Assembly: GCA_903231505.1 (NCBI GenBank)
Contig: CAFBRK010000344.1
Location: forward strand, 18,379-82,378
Direction: 5' to 3'
Length of the DNA stretch: 64,000 nucleotides
Source: Olavius algarvensis associated proteobacterium Delta 3
GTDB lineage: Bacteria; Desulfobacterota; Desulfobacteria; Desulfobacterales; CAFBRK01
In this document: positions 16,834 to 23,654 of the stretch, piece after piece
Numbering within the stretch: the stretch's first letter is position 1
Layout: each line of letters starts with the position of its first letter
Position numbers and translations under genes: made by a program
The notes under the pieces: generated by a model
What the model was told of the DNA's origin: nothing
The model's input: the letters and a program-made list of their open reading frames with translations, nothing else
The model's database searches: none

Positions 16834-17466
16834 TTATACGATGCCGTCCGGTCCCCGCTGAATGCCCACGACCTTTCCCTGGATCAGTACGTCGCTGAAC
16901 CTGTAACGCATCGCTGGGTAGTCCGGGTTTTCCGGTCTGAACTCGATGTGGTCGGCGTGGAGAAAGAACCGTTTGACCGTGGCCTCTTCTTTCTCGATGA
17001 GCGCGACCACAATTTCCCCGTTCCGGGCGTATTGCCGGGGTTCGCAGACGGCAATATCACCGTCGAGAATTCCCGCGTCTTTCATGGAGTCGCCTTTGAC
17101 CCGGAGGGCGAAGAGGTTTCGTCCCCGGTAGACGGCGGCATCCACGACCAGGGTGCCGGCCCATTCCTGCTGGGCGTACATGGGCAAACCGGCGGTGACG
17201 CGCCCCACGACAGGCACTTCGCGCCAGCGATGCAGGGCCGACACCTCTTGTGCCGGGTTCAGCAGAAAGACCGTCCGGCTGTAGCGGCCTTCCCGTTTCA
17301 CATAGCCTTTTTCCTCGAGCACCTTCAGTGTTTGGGCCACGGCCGCATGGCTCACTCCCAGATCACCGGCAGCCTCACGCAAACTGGGCGGCCTGCCGGT
17401 GTGGGAAATGGCCTGTTCCAGGTACTCGAGGAATGCCTTTTGTTTCGGGGTCAGTTCCGGTCGCAT
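16834..17466 (-). CDS. lexA: LexA repressor
   Basis: This 210-residue protein has a winged helix-turn-helix domain (PSLREAAGDLGVSHAAVAQTL) and a self-cleaving S24 domain. The Ala-Gly cleavage site is in GRVTAGLP, the catalytic Ser in KGDSMKDAGI and the Lys in ALIEKEEATVKRF, so autocleavage should work. ATG 17466 is preceded by caaggag. It heads a minus-strand block with DUF72, an ImuB-like protein, GxxExxY and DnaE2, the usual SOS mutagenesis cassette layout. The upstream AT-rich repeats (17530-17570) are the likely operator. Whether this is the cell's main LexA or a cassette-specific copy cannot be told. Confidence 0.92.
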   Translation of the reverse strand: MRPELTPKQKAFLEYLEQAISHTGRPPSLREAAGDLGVSHAAVAQTLKVLEEKGYVKREGRYSRTVFLLNPAQEVSALHRWREVPVVGRVTAGLPMYAQQEWAGTLVVDAAVYRGRNLFALRVKGDSMKDAGILDGDIAVCEPRQYARNGEIVVALIEKEEATVKRFFLHADHIEFRPENPDYPAMRYRFSDVLIQGKVVGIQRGPDGIV

Positions 17467-17529
17467 GGTCGTTCTGCTCCTTGAAAAAGTTCATAAGATG
17501 CTTGGACGAATGTAATCGACCGTCATATA

Positions 17530-17570
17530 AATGTCAATGTAAATGTATATTCATATATAAACAATATTAT
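17530..17570 (-). promoter_or_regulatory. Candidate lexA promoter/operator: ATGT repeats every 6 bp
   Basis: About 70 bp upstream of the lexA start the sequence reads atgtcaatgtaaatgtatat, in which atgt recurs every six bases. It is followed by tcatatataaacaatatt. The region is far more AT-rich than its surroundings and is the only such stretch in front of lexA. Autoregulation is usual for LexA; the exact operator is inferred. Confidence 0.35.
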
Positions 17571-17637
17571 TGCCTATGGAATGTCCGGCCATGAAACTAT
17601 AAGGGGATGTTTTCCGAGGATGTCGATTCAGACGAGT

Positions 17638-17722
17638 TATAGCGGTTGCCATAAATACGTTCCGATTGAAGCCACACACTGGACCTTGCGTCCTGTTTCG
17701 GAACGGAATTCTGAAAATCGCT
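17638..17722 (+). repeat. Dispersed 85-bp repeat, copy A
   Basis: The repeat begins tatagcggttgccataaata and ends cggaacggaattctgaaaat. The same layout is found reverse-complemented at 59665-59750, a shortened copy at 18695-18749 and fragments at 2519 and 42836. It ends just past the stop codon side of the ferritin/receiver gene. Confidence 0.7.
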
Positions 17723-17726
17723 GTAG

Positions 17727-18617
17727 TTATCCAATGACGTCGATTGATTCTTCCAGCATCCTGCGAACGGCTTTCTGAAACTGGGATATGGTGATCGGCT
17801 TGCGGATGATGGGCAGGTTGTGTGTTTTGCAGTAGCTTTCAAGTTCGGCGGACACGTCGCCGGCCAATAACAGGATTCTCTGTGCCAGTTCCGGATCGGC
17901 ATGGTGGATACGGTCAAAGAAATCGGTCCCATTACCCTGGAGGGTATCGACGTTGCAGACAACCACGCTGTAAAGTTGGCGGCGAATCTCGTCAAGAGCC
18001 TCCCTGTCGCCGGAAACCATAACCACGGGACCAAATTGCGCCAGCAGACGGGCAAAAAGCGCCGCGCTGGGGCCCTTGCGGTCGAAGATCAGAAGTCTAT
18101 ATTCCCACAGGCCGGGCCGGTTTTGATGGCTCCGGTAACATCTCAGGTCATCCGGCAGATCCTCCATGAGCGACTCGATGCGGCGTCCATGGTCCCGCAG
18201 AATGTGAAGAACCGGTTCAAAGGTTCTCGAATACTCCCGACAGATATCCAGCACGTAAAGAAAAATCTCGTTCCATTCCGAAAATTCAGCACGGCAGATG
18301 CTTTCCACCAAGTCGGTCTGCTGCAGCGTATCCTGCTTGAGCTTGTGGAACCCTTTCTTTAGTGGGAGTTCGACATTCTGCCAGGTCTCCGCGTCGATGT
18401 CGATCACCGGGCCACCCTGAAGTTCAAAACCACGGAGGAGTTCCTTTGCGCTGCCCATGAGATGAAAACGCCAGGCTTTGTCCATTGCCATTTGTGTCAG
18501 GAATGAAAGAAGCGGCGAGGGTGCGCTAAACCGATCGGCGGATTCCTGGTAGTAGTGAAACGCCAGGTCCTCCATCCGGCGAAGCCACCCGATGATATCG
18601 TTAAGGTGCTGTTTCAT
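17727..18617 (-). CDS. Ferritin-like domain fused to a receiver-like domain
   Basis: This 296-residue protein has an N-terminal helical part (about 1-160: MEDLAFHYYQESAD, EFSEWNEIFLYVLDICREY) resembling rubrerythrin/ferritin-like bundles. A C-terminal part (about 170-296) has the layout of a response-regulator receiver: LLIFDRKG, SVVVCNVD, RILLLAGD and IIRKPI with the conserved Lys. The first acidic pair is weak, so phosphorylation is uncertain. It has no DNA-binding domain. ATG 18617 is the start; the gene ends at 17727 next to repeat copy A. The fusion of an iron-type helical bundle with a receiver is unusual; a redox- or iron-linked signalling role is only a guess. Confidence 0.6.
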   Translation of the reverse strand: MKQHLNDIIGWLRRMEDLAFHYYQESADRFSAPSPLLSFLTQMAMDKAWRFHLMGSAKELLRGFELQGGPVIDIDAETWQNVELPLKKGFHKLKQDTLQQTDLVESICRAEFSEWNEIFLYVLDICREYSRTFEPVLHILRDHGRRIESLMEDLPDDLRCYRSHQNRPGLWEYRLLIFDRKGPSAALFARLLAQFGPVVMVSGDREALDEIRRQLYSVVVCNVDTLQGNGTDFFDRIHHADPELAQRILLLAGDVSAELESYCKTHNLPIIRKPITISQFQKAVRRMLEESIDVIG

Positions 18618-18694
18618 ATGTCACCCGTAGCCGGTTACAGCATACGTTCACTTATATCTCATATTTTATATAAAGTAAAGAAAGATCAATAGGT

Positions 18695-18749
18695 TATAGC
18701 AGTTATCATAAATATGTTCAGATTGAAGTTACGGGTCCGGGGTCTGGAT
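18695..18749 (+). repeat. Dispersed repeat, copy B (5' half)
   Basis: tatagcagttatcataaata followed by tgttcagattgaagtt matches the 5' half of copy A at 17638, in the same orientation about 1 kb away. The 3' half has diverged. Copies A and B frame the ferritin/receiver gene. Confidence 0.6.
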
Positions 18750-18804
18750 TTTTCACTGCAAAGTTTACCGGCCGGAGTGCCGGGACTGGTGTTCCGGCAA
18801 AAAT

Positions 18805-18838
18805 AAAGGGCATCCTGTTTGCCGCAGGATGCCCTTTT
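18805..18838 (-). terminator. Intrinsic terminator of msrAB
   Basis: The perfect stem aaagggcatcctg / caggatgcccttt has a 7-base loop and lies about 25 bp downstream of the msrAB stop. It is followed on the minus strand by an A/T-rich tract (tattttt). It may also work for plus-strand transcripts because it is symmetrical. Confidence 0.85.
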
Positions 18839-18861
18839 CTCGAAATGTGGTTTCCGATGCA

Positions 18862-19995
18862 CTACTTGGCGGAGGCGCTCTCTTTTTCAACAGCCTCAAA
18901 TAACTTTACATAGTCTACATATCCCTGAGATTCCAGCTCCACCACCGGGACGAACCGGAGTGATGCCGAGTTGATACAATAGCGCAGGCCCGTGGGGGGC
19001 GGACCATCGTTGAACACGTGGCCCAGGTGGGAATCCCCGTGGCGGCTTCGAACTTCGGTACGGACCATAAAAAAGCTTTTGTCGGTTTTTTCAACAATGT
19101 TTTTTGACTCCAGCGGTTGTGTGAAGCTCGGCCAGCCGGTCCCCGATTCGAACTTGTCGGTGGAACTGAACAACGGTTCTCCGGAGACCACATCCACGTA
19201 GATGCCCGGTTTCTTGTTGTCAAAGTATTCGTTGTTAAACGGCGGCTCCGTCCCGTCCTTTTGAGTCACCTTGTATTGCATGGGCGTCAGTGCCGCTTTC
19301 AGTTCATCGTCTTTCGGTTTTTTATAAGGGGACGCCACTTCCCGGGTGGACTCCGCCTTTTTCACCTCTGACCACATTTTCTCCAGAAACTGGTCGCGGC
19401 CGGACCCGGTTCGGTACATCTTATACCGGAAGGGGCTTTTCTTGTAATAATCCTGGTGATAGTCTTCAGCCTCGTGGAAACGATCCAGGGGCAGGATCGG
19501 GGTCACGATCGCATTGTTGAAAATGCCGGACCGAGCCAGATCCTTCTTGGAGGCCTCGGCAAGCTGTCGCTGTTCATCGTCGTGGTAGAAGATTGCGGAG
19601 CGATATTGATCGCCCCGGTCCACAAATTGACCTCCGGGATCGGTCGGATTGACGTGCCGCCAGAATACGTCCAGGAGCTCTTTGTAGGTGATTTTAGTCG
19701 GGTCGTAGAGGATCTGGACCGCCTCAAAGTGCCCGGTGCCGCCCGATGAGACCGCTTGATAGGTCGGATTTGGGGTCTGGCCTCCGGTATAACCGGATAT
19801 TACCTCGATGACACCGTCCACCTTCTCGAAGTCGGACTCCGTGCACCAGAAACAGCCGCCTGCAAAGGTGGCGCGTTCGATATTATCTGTAACCGTAGTC
19901 ATGTCTTTTTTCTCCGATTGGCTCATGCTGTTCGTATATTGAATTCCAACAAACAGAAGGAATATGGTCAAAACAACGAATAGGACCGTTTTCAT
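18862..19995 (-). CDS. msrAB: Bifunctional methionine sulfoxide reductase MsrA/MsrB
   Basis: This 377-residue protein has an N-terminal hydrophobic segment (VLFVVLTIFLLFVGIQY), so it is exported or membrane-anchored and acts in the periplasm. The MsrA domain carries the catalytic GGCFWCTE (Cys about 50) and the typical GTGHFEAVQILYDP. The MsrB domain has GTGWPSF, RTEVRSRHGDSHLGHVFNDGP and the catalytic RYCINSASLRFVP. MsrB lacks the CxxC zinc pairs of some members. It repairs oxidised methionine in envelope proteins. ATG 19995 has a strong aaaggaggg site. It stands alone with its own terminator. Confidence 0.95.
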   Translation of the reverse strand: MKTVLFVVLTIFLLFVGIQYTNSMSQSEKKDMTTVTDNIERATFAGGCFWCTESDFEKVDGVIEVISGYTGGQTPNPTYQAVSSGGTGHFEAVQILYDPTKITYKELLDVFWRHVNPTDPGGQFVDRGDQYRSAIFYHDDEQRQLAEASKKDLARSGIFNNAIVTPILPLDRFHEAEDYHQDYYKKSPFRYKMYRTGSGRDQFLEKMWSEVKKAESTREVASPYKKPKDDELKAALTPMQYKVTQKDGTEPPFNNEYFDNKKPGIYVDVVSGEPLFSSTDKFESGTGWPSFTQPLESKNIVEKTDKSFFMVRTEVRSRHGDSHLGHVFNDGPPPTGLRYCINSASLRFVPVVELESQGYVDYVKLFEAVEKESASAK

Positions 19996-20324
19996 TTCGA
20001 TCCCTCCTTTTTAGAAATTAATCACATGGGCATAACTTAAAACGGATTACCCGCCTGACAAGTGACTTTCATCCGCCGCAAAAATTTCAAATATATAAAC
20101 GCAGGGTTGTCGGAGATAGGGGCGCGTTCCTTACATCCATCTCTGCGCACGACGCGTGGAAACTTCAGAGAAGGCCGCCGCGTTCATTTACCCAGGAGGA
20201 TGCGGATTCCCTGGAGGCGTTCGACGTTGCGGCATATGGTGTTGATGGCGGCGGTGATGGGCACGGCGCGGATCATACCGGGTATGGTATGACGTCTTTC
20301 ATTGGGTGACACACGGATCGGTCA
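19996..20324. other. Gap between msrAB and nadB, no clear gene
   Basis: No convincing gene is present. A minus-strand frame of about 40 codons ending at TGA near 20184 (MIRAVPITAAINTICRNVE...) is open from a GTG but has no ribosome-binding site and no family likeness. It may be the tail of a lost gene. Confidence 0.35.
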
Positions 20325-21962
20325 TCAGCCTAAGAACGGTCTTCGGATGACGGTATCCTTGAGCCAGCGGCGGTCGTCGCGCTGGGGGTACTGGAGATTG
20401 TAATGGAGCCCGCGGCTCTCTTTCCGATGCATGGCGCATGTTATGATCAGCTCGGCGACTACTGCAATGTTTCTGAGTTCGATCAGGTCTCCGGACACCT
20501 TGAACCCCCAGTAGTAGTCCCGAATCTCTTTTTGTATGATGTCGATGCGTCTCCGGGCGCGATCGAGCCGTTTATCCGAGCGGACAATACCGACGTAGTT
20601 CCACATCAGCCGGCGAATTTCATCCCAATTGTGGGAAACCACGATCGCTTCATCACTGTCGGTAGCGCCCACATCATCCCAGGGCGGCACATCGGGTACG
20701 GTCCCATCGGGGATCGCCTCGAGATCGGCGATGGCCCGGGCAGCCGCCCGGGCGGCATAGACGAGGGCTTCCAGCAGCGAGTTGCTGGCCAACCGGTTGG
20801 CGCCGTGGAGGCCGGTGCATGCACTCTCGCCGACGGCATACAGCTGCTGAATGTCCGAGCGTCCGTGGAGATCGGTGACCACGCCGCCGCACATGTAATG
20901 GGCTGCTGGAACCACCGGAATCGGTTCCTTGGTCATATCGATCCCATAGGAGAGGCATTTGTCATGGATGTTCGGAAACCGTGACCGGATAAACCCCGAA
21001 TCCCGATGGGTGATGTCGAGAAACACCGATTCGTCGCCGCTCCGTTTCAGCTCGGTGTCGATGGCCCGGGCGACGATGTCGCGACAGGCAAGGTCTTTTA
21101 GAGGGTCGTATCGTTCCATAAAGGGTCGGCCGGATTGGTCGACCAGGATGCCGCCTTCGCCCCGGACAGCCTCGGAAATCAGAAAATTTTTCGCATCCGG
21201 GTGATACAGGCAGGTCGGATGGAACTGGACGAATTCCAGATTGGCGACGGTAGCCCCTGCCCGGTAAGCCATGGCGATCCCGTCTCCAGTGGCGATGTCC
21301 GGATTGCTGGTGTACAGGTACACCTTGCCGGCGCCGCCGCTTGCCAGAAGGGTGATCCGGGAATAGAAAGTTTTGACGCGGTGTTCCTTGCGATCATACA
21401 CATAGGCGCCGCAGCAGATATCTTCATGGGTGGTGATGTCCTGGCCGCGCCGCACACGGGTGGACAATGAAATCAGATCGACGGCCGTGTGGTCCTCAAA
21501 AAGATGGATCCGGTCGTTTCCACGAACCAGGTCGACAAGAACCCGTTCGATCGCAGCTCCCGTCATATCATGGGCATGGACGATGCGATTCTGGGAGTGG
21601 CCCCCTTCACGGCCGAGGTCAAAGGGTTCCGGCGCCCCCTCCGGCGATACTGTTTCCCTGGTGAACTGCACGCCCAGGTCGACAAGTTCCCGGATACGCT
21701 CTGGCCCGTCCGTGACAACCATTTCCACTACATCCGGGTTGCACAGACCGTCTCCGGAAGCGAGTGTGTCCTGGATATGCAGATCGAACGAATCGATCTG
21801 GCTCATTACCGAGGCAATGCCGCCCTGGGCCAGGTTGGTACTGCTCTCCATGGCCGCCTTTTTGGTGACCAGGGCCACGGTGCCGTACCTGGCCACCTTG
21901 AGCGAAAAACTCAGGCCGGCGATGCCGCTGCCGATAACGAGAAAATCGGATTTAAAGTCCAT
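20325..21962 (-). CDS. nadB: L-aspartate oxidase
   Basis: This 545-residue flavoprotein oxidises L-aspartate to iminoaspartate, the first step of NAD synthesis. In anaerobes it uses fumarate or another acceptor rather than oxygen. The FAD-binding motif is IGSGIAGLSFSLKV. STNLAQGGIASV, HSQNRIVHAHDMTGAAI, ARAIDTELKR and the CTGLHGANRLASNSLLEALV block are typical. The C-terminal helical domain is complete. ATG 21962 directly follows a perfect 10-bp hairpin. NadA and NadC are not in the window. Confidence 0.93.
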   Translation of the reverse strand: MDFKSDFLVIGSGIAGLSFSLKVARYGTVALVTKKAAMESSTNLAQGGIASVMSQIDSFDLHIQDTLASGDGLCNPDVVEMVVTDGPERIRELVDLGVQFTRETVSPEGAPEPFDLGREGGHSQNRIVHAHDMTGAAIERVLVDLVRGNDRIHLFEDHTAVDLISLSTRVRRGQDITTHEDICCGAYVYDRKEHRVKTFYSRITLLASGGAGKVYLYTSNPDIATGDGIAMAYRAGATVANLEFVQFHPTCLYHPDAKNFLISEAVRGEGGILVDQSGRPFMERYDPLKDLACRDIVARAIDTELKRSGDESVFLDITHRDSGFIRSRFPNIHDKCLSYGIDMTKEPIPVVPAAHYMCGGVVTDLHGRSDIQQLYAVGESACTGLHGANRLASNSLLEALVYAARAAARAIADLEAIPDGTVPDVPPWDDVGATDSDEAIVVSHNWDEIRRLMWNYVGIVRSDKRLDRARRRIDIIQKEIRDYYWGFKVSGDLIELRNIAVVAELIITCAMHRKESRGLHYNLQYPQRDDRRWLKDTVIRRPFLG

Positions 21963-21985
21963 ATAAAATCGCCTCGCGATTTTAT
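21963..21985 (-). promoter_or_regulatory. Hairpin abutting the nadB start codon
   Basis: Arms ataaaatcgc (21963-21972) and gcgattttat (21976-21985) pair perfectly around a 3-base loop. On the nadB transcript the hairpin ends at the base before AUG and its loop carries the GAGG that would serve as ribosome-binding site. A related hairpin (ataaaatcg/cgattttat) overlaps the DUF72 stop at 15571, so this may be a repeat with an incidental effect on translation. Confidence 0.45.
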
Positions 21986-22141
21986 GAAGCGCCGCAACGG
22001 AGCTGCGGCGGGGTTTGAAAACGTTTAACCATCACACGATCAAGATATCTGTTTGTGGAGCGCTGGTCACCGCTGCCGATTCGTCCCCTCGGAGGACGGT
22101 ATCCCGAGGGGTTATGGTGCGTAGAAGGGTTCACATAGAGC

Positions 22142-22177
22142 GTCCCTCCCCCGGGGGAGGGACTGGGGGAGGGGTAC
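22142..22177. repeat. G-rich palindromic repeat
   Basis: gtccctcccccgggggaggg followed by actgggggaggggtacc forms a C/G palindrome with extra G runs. Related blocks are at 15271-15340 and 25984-26020. All three lie between genes and could fold as hairpins or G-quadruplexes. Confidence 0.65.
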
Positions 22178-22184
22178 CTCGAAA

Positions 22185-22841
22185 CTACAGCAGTGAGGAT
22201 CGCCTCCGTTGCCGTTTCGTGCTGAAGCCGATGATAAATCCAAGCACCAGAACTCCTGCGCCGGCGAGAAACCATTTGATGGTGCTGTTCAGCTCCAGGC
22301 GACGGGAGTGCTCCTCCAGCGCTGCAACCCGTTTTGTTTTTTCGGCAAGTTCGGCAGAGGCCAGCTGGTGGTCTTTTTTCAACTTGAGGAAATCGGCGGA
22401 ATCCCGCTTCAGAGTATCGTAGGTCTCCTTCAGTGTCGTATAGGCCGCTTGTCCTTTTTCAAGCTCCGCCCGCATGGTCTTGTTTTCTTCCGTGAGGCGC
22501 CTGTTTTCATCGACAAGCTGTGTGTTCTGGTCTTCTGATTGGGCTTTCTTGAGTTTCAGCTCAGAAAGCTCGAGTCGGCTTGGCGGATTCGTTGTCAAAA
22601 ATCGGCTCAGGACCCAACCCTCGGTACCGTTCGGGGTCGCCACCATGCTCCATTCCTCGTCTTCCATGATTAACTCCACTTGTTGCCCGGACTTCAGCAT
22701 GGTGATGATCTTGTGGTCGGTCCCGGGGCCGGTTCTCATGGTAATTCTGAATTCATCGGTAATGTAATTGGTTTGCGCCAGCAGGTGTGCCGGCACCATG
22801 ATCAGACAGATTAGAGCAACCACCCACATCAGCCGTTTCAT
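22185..22841 (-). CDS. SH3-domain / coiled-coil membrane protein (YgiM-like, TIGR04211 type)
   Basis: This 218-residue protein starts at ATG 22841 (MKRLMWV, gggag upstream). It has a signal peptide, a bacterial SH3 domain (residues about 25-85: YITDEFRITMRTGPGTDHKI ... GWVLSRFL), a long coiled coil (about 90-180) and a C-terminal membrane helix (WFLAGAGVLVLGFIIGF) with a basic KRQRRR tail. This order matches the TIGR04211 SH3 family. It is expected in the periplasm, anchored in the inner membrane. Function is not established. A longer frame to 22880 lacks a site. Confidence 0.88.
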   Translation of the reverse strand: MKRLMWVVALICLIMVPAHLLAQTNYITDEFRITMRTGPGTDHKIITMLKSGQQVELIMEDEEWSMVATPNGTEGWVLSRFLTTNPPSRLELSELKLKKAQSEDQNTQLVDENRRLTEENKTMRAELEKGQAAYTTLKETYDTLKRDSADFLKLKKDHQLASAELAEKTKRVAALEEHSRRLELNSTIKWFLAGAGVLVLGFIIGFSTKRQRRRSSLL

Positions 22842-23003
22842 AGAAAGCGTTCTCCCGGTCGAGGTTGTTTCAGATAACAAGAGGCCCTATTTTCTGAGTA
22901 AAGGGCAGTTGTGTCAATAATTACTTTAAAAACAGGCCAAGCTTTGATATTAATAATCAGTGCAATCAGACGACGTTACAGAGCAGGAATGGGATAATCG
23001 ATT

Positions 23004-23435
23004 ATGATTGCGTACGATCTTCAATGCACCAAGGGGCATACCTTTGAAGGCTGGTTTGAAAGTATCAAAACTTTTGAACAGCAGCAGCGCAAAGGCCTTG
23101 TGGCATGCCCGATATGCGATGATAACCGGGTGGAGAGACTCCCGTCGGCATTTGCCATCAAGAGTTCCCAGGAGCCTGCAGCGGTTCCCGAGGTGCAGAC
23201 CGATACTCACGGCCAAAAAAAGGAGCTTACGAAAGAAATAATCGATTTTGTTGAGAATAATTTTGATAATGTGGGCGCTGATTTTGCCAAGGAAGCCCTT
23301 AAGATGCATTATGGCGTGACCGAACCCCGTAACATTCGGGGTGTCAGCAGCGAAACCGAAGAAGAGACCCTCAAAAAAGAAGGCATCGAGTTTTTCAAAT
23401 TCCCCCTGCCAAGCAGTCCGGATACGGACGCCTAG
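23004..23435 (+). CDS. DUF1178 family protein
   Basis: This 143-residue cytosolic protein begins with MIAYDLQCTKGHTFEGWF and has a CPIC pair further on (ACPICDDNRVERLPS), consistent with a small zinc-ribbon-like start. The C-terminal half has the typical FVENNFDNVGADFAKEALKM and a glutamate-rich ETEEE stretch. This matches DUF1178, a family of unknown function. It is transcribed divergently from the SH3 gene and convergently with recD2. The start codon is clear but the ribosome-binding site is weak. Confidence 0.9.
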   Translation: MIAYDLQCTKGHTFEGWFESIKTFEQQQRKGLVACPICDDNRVERLPSAFAIKSSQEPAAVPEVQTDTHGQKKELTKEIIDFVENNFDNVGADFAKEALKMHYGVTEPRNIRGVSSETEEETLKKEGIEFFKFPLPSSPDTDA

Positions 23436-23654
23436 TTTTCTAACCAATTGATATTATTATTTTTGCGGTAATTCGTGGTGTGTTGTACAGCGCCGGTGGC
23501 CACCCGTATCCGAAAGGGTTCAGGGGTCCGAGGGGTCGAGGGGTCGAGTGAAATGCTCAGAACAAGGATTCGAGGATTCAAGGATCCAAGGGATCGAGGG
23601 AGAACTAAAGAGATCCACCCTGGGTAGGGCCGGGCACCGTACCGGCCATAGTTT

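Noticed and set aside
20184..20310. Minus-strand 40-codon frame MIRAVPITAAINTICRNVE...
   Set aside because: No site and no family likeness; could be a leftover gene tail but cannot be supported.
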